From contig CAMWRB010000050.1 in NCBI GenBank assembly GCA_947176545.1, forward strand, positions 1-7,836: 7,836 nucleotides of DNA. The letters are read 5' to 3'. Positions 6,149 to 7,836 of the stretch are shown one piece after another; the first letter of the stretch is position 1, and each line of letters begins with the position of its first letter. Source of the DNA: an uncultured Porphyromonadaceae bacterium. GTDB lineage: Bacteria > Bacteroidota > Bacteroidia > Bacteroidales > Muribaculaceae. The notes beneath the pieces were generated by a model, which saw only the letters and a list, made by a program, of their open reading frames with translations, ran no database searches and was not told the DNA's origin. The position numbers and the translations under genes were made by a program.

Positions 6149-7836
6149 ATGGGACTTAACAATTTCTTAAAGAAAATATTCGGCGACCAGTCCGAACGTG
6201 CTGTCCGTCCGCTCTGGCAGCGCCTGGAGAAGGAAATCAATCCTATCTCCGCTCAGCTGACATCCGAATCAAACGATGAGCTCCGCCATCGCATAGACGT
6301 CATCCGCGATGACATCCGCGGTACAGCCGCACAGTACAAGGAGCAGATGGCTCAAATCAGAGAGGAAATCGAGACTCTCGACTACGACAAGCGCGAACCG
6401 CTATGGAAAAAGATTGACGACCTGCGCGAAGAGTGCTTCAAGATGTACGCACAGAAACTCGACGCCGCACTCCCCGAGGTGTTCGCTGTTGTCAAGGAGA
6501 CCGCACGCCGATTTAAGGAAAACGAGACTATCGAGGTGACTGCGACCGACGCCGACCGCGAGCTTGCCGGCGCCGGCAAGGACTTTGTCACCATCGACGG
6601 CGACAAAGCTATATGGAAAAATTCATGGGTTGCCGGCGGCAACCTTATGACATGGGATATGGTCCACTACGATGTCCAGCTCATAGGCGGACAGGTGCTT
6701 CACGGCATCATGAACGGTGACAAACCCTCCAACAACATCGCCGAGATGGCCACAGGTGAGGGTAAGACACTGGTCGCTACACTCCCCGTATTCCTCAACG
6801 CTCTTACCGGCGAGGGTGTCCATGTGGTGACCGTCAATGATTATCTCGCCAAGCGTGACTCGGAGTGGATGGGACCTCTGTACCAGTTCCACGGTCTCAC
6901 CGTCGATTGTATCGACAAGACAGAGCCCAACAGCGAGGAGCGCCGCCGGGCATACCGTTGCGACATCACATTCGGTACTAACAACGAGTTCGGCTTCGAC
7001 TATCTGCGTGACAATATGGCCACGCTCGAACAGGACCTCGTACAACGCGACGAGCATTATTACGCCATTGTCGATGAGGTCGACTCCGTGCTTATTGACG
7101 ATGCCAGAACTCCCCTTATCATATCCGGCCCGATTCCCAAAGGTGATGACCAGATGTTCAATGATTTCAAGCCGAACGTCGAGAAGGTTGTCAATGCACA
7201 GCGTAAGCTTGCCCAGTCATATCTGCTCGAAGCCAAGGATATGATTTCGGCAGCAATGAGCGGAGACCCGGAGAAAATAGCAAAGTTTGACAAAGCACGT
7301 CAGAAGGACCCCAACGCCAAACCTCTTACTGCTGAGAAACTTCTCGAGGAGGGTGGTCTCGCTCTCTTCAGAGCATACAAGGGTCTCCCAAAACATAACC
7401 AGCTCATCAGATACCTTTCCGAAGACGGCATCAAGCAGCTGATGCTCAAGACCGAGGCTAAATATATGCAGGACAACAACCGCGAAATGCCAGTTGCCGT
7501 CGAGCCTCTGTACTTCGTTATCGACGAGAAAAATCATAGTATCGAGCTGACCGACAAGGGTATCGCCGTGCTGACCGACTCTACCAAGGATGCCGACTTC
7601 TTTGTACTCCCCGACATCGCTTCACAACTCAGCATGGTCGAGGGCGAGGATATTCCCGAGGAGGAGAAGCGCGAGAAGAAGGATGCACTCCTCCAGGATT
7701 ATGCCATCAAGTCGGAACGAGTCCACACCGTCAATCAGCTCCTGAAGGCATACACTCTCTTCGACGAGGATGTCGAATATGTCATCGACGATAACAAGAT
7801 TAAGATCGTTGACGAGCAGACCGGACGTATCATGGA
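6149..7836 (+). CDS. secA: Preprotein translocase ATPase SecA, N-terminal 562 residues (cut by window end)
   Basis: SecA is the cytoplasmic motor that pushes unfolded preproteins through SecYEG using ATP. The start [12 protein letters not shown] matches the E. coli N-terminus MLIKLLTKVFG. Visible motifs are Walker A ATGEGKT at 201-207, [13 protein letters not shown] at 225-237, [19 protein letters not shown] at 272-290, Walker B/DEAD-like [20 protein letters not shown] at 308-327, and the conserved VDEQTGRIM at 554-562, where the window ends. The Walker A lysine is residue 206, against 108 in E. coli. About 98 extra residues lie in two insertions (about 45-95 and 122-172), and about 100 more lie in the preprotein-binding domain (about 345-450). 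Such insertions are usual in Bacteroidota SecA, which has about 1,100 residues, so roughly half the gene is missing to the right. The reading frame is open throughout. It likely has its own promoter. Confidence 0.97.
   Translation, partial: MGLNNFLKKIFGDQSERAVRPLWQRLEKEINPISAQLTSESNDELRHRIDVIRDDIRGTAAQYKEQMAQIREEIETLDYDKREPLWKKIDDLREECFKMYAQKLDAALPEVFAVVKETARRFKENETIEVTATDADRELAGAGKDFVTIDGDKAIWKNSWVAGGNLMTWDMVHYDVQLIGGQVLHGIMNGDKPSNNIAEMATGEGKTLVATLPVFLNALTGEGVHVVTVNDYLAKRDSEWMGPLYQFHGLTVDCIDKTEPNSEERRRAYRCDITFGTNNEFGFDYLRDNMATLEQDLVQRDEHYYAIVDEVDSVLIDDARTPLIISGPIPKGDDQMFNDFKPNVEKVVNAQRKLAQSYLLEAKDMISAAMSGDPEKIAKFDKARQKDPNAKPLTAEKLLEEGGLALFRAYKGLPKHNQLIRYLSEDGIKQLMLKTEAKYMQDNNREMPVAVEPLYFVIDEKNHSIELTDKGIAVLTDSTKDADFFVLPDIASQLSMVEGEDIPEEEKREKKDALLQDYAIKSERVHTVNQLLKAYTLFDEDVEYVIDDNKIKIVDEQTGRIM

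Overview
The window looks like a chromosomal housekeeping segment from a member of the Bacteroidota, most likely order Bacteroidales. The ~50% G+C and gene content would suit a Muribaculaceae-like gut bacterium, but the family is a guess. The signs are A/T-rich leaders without Shine-Dalgarno sequences, candidate -7 boxes of the Bacteroidota form TAnnTTTG, a pseudouridine synthase with a long low-complexity N-terminus, a DUF4105/Lnb-type lipoprotein N-acyltransferase, and a SecA with large insertions. Every gene seen is on the + strand. No tRNA, rRNA, CRISPR array, insertion sequence or prophage sequence was found.

Layout: 1-296 is non-coding. Its first 88 bases are G+C-rich and fold into three successive hairpins; the rest is A/T-rich and holds one good -7 match. 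Then come an RsuA/RluB-family rRNA pseudouridine synthase (297-1529) with seven tandem octapeptides, asparaginyl-tRNA synthetase asnS (1567-2964), a five-TM Lnb-like protein (2964-4322), and an exported alkaline-phosphatase-superfamily protein (4337-5947). A 201-bp intergenic region follows, with two -7 matches and a nested RNA hairpin. Last is secA (from 6149), cut off by the window edge after 562 codons.

The first four genes are tightly packed (37-nt gap, 1-nt overlap, 14-nt gap) with no terminator visible between them, so they probably form one transcript. The first two serve translation (rRNA modification and tRNA charging). The next two, and the separately promoted secA, serve the cell envelope: SecA drives export of pre-lipoproteins and other proteins, and Lnb would N-acylate mature lipoproteins. 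The fourth gene is the most unusual. It keeps the overall PafA-like phosphodiesterase fold signature but has lost nearly every zinc-binding residue, so it is probably a periplasmic pseudoenzyme. The other points worth a second look are the structured secA leader and the selected-for repeat tract in the pseudouridine synthase.
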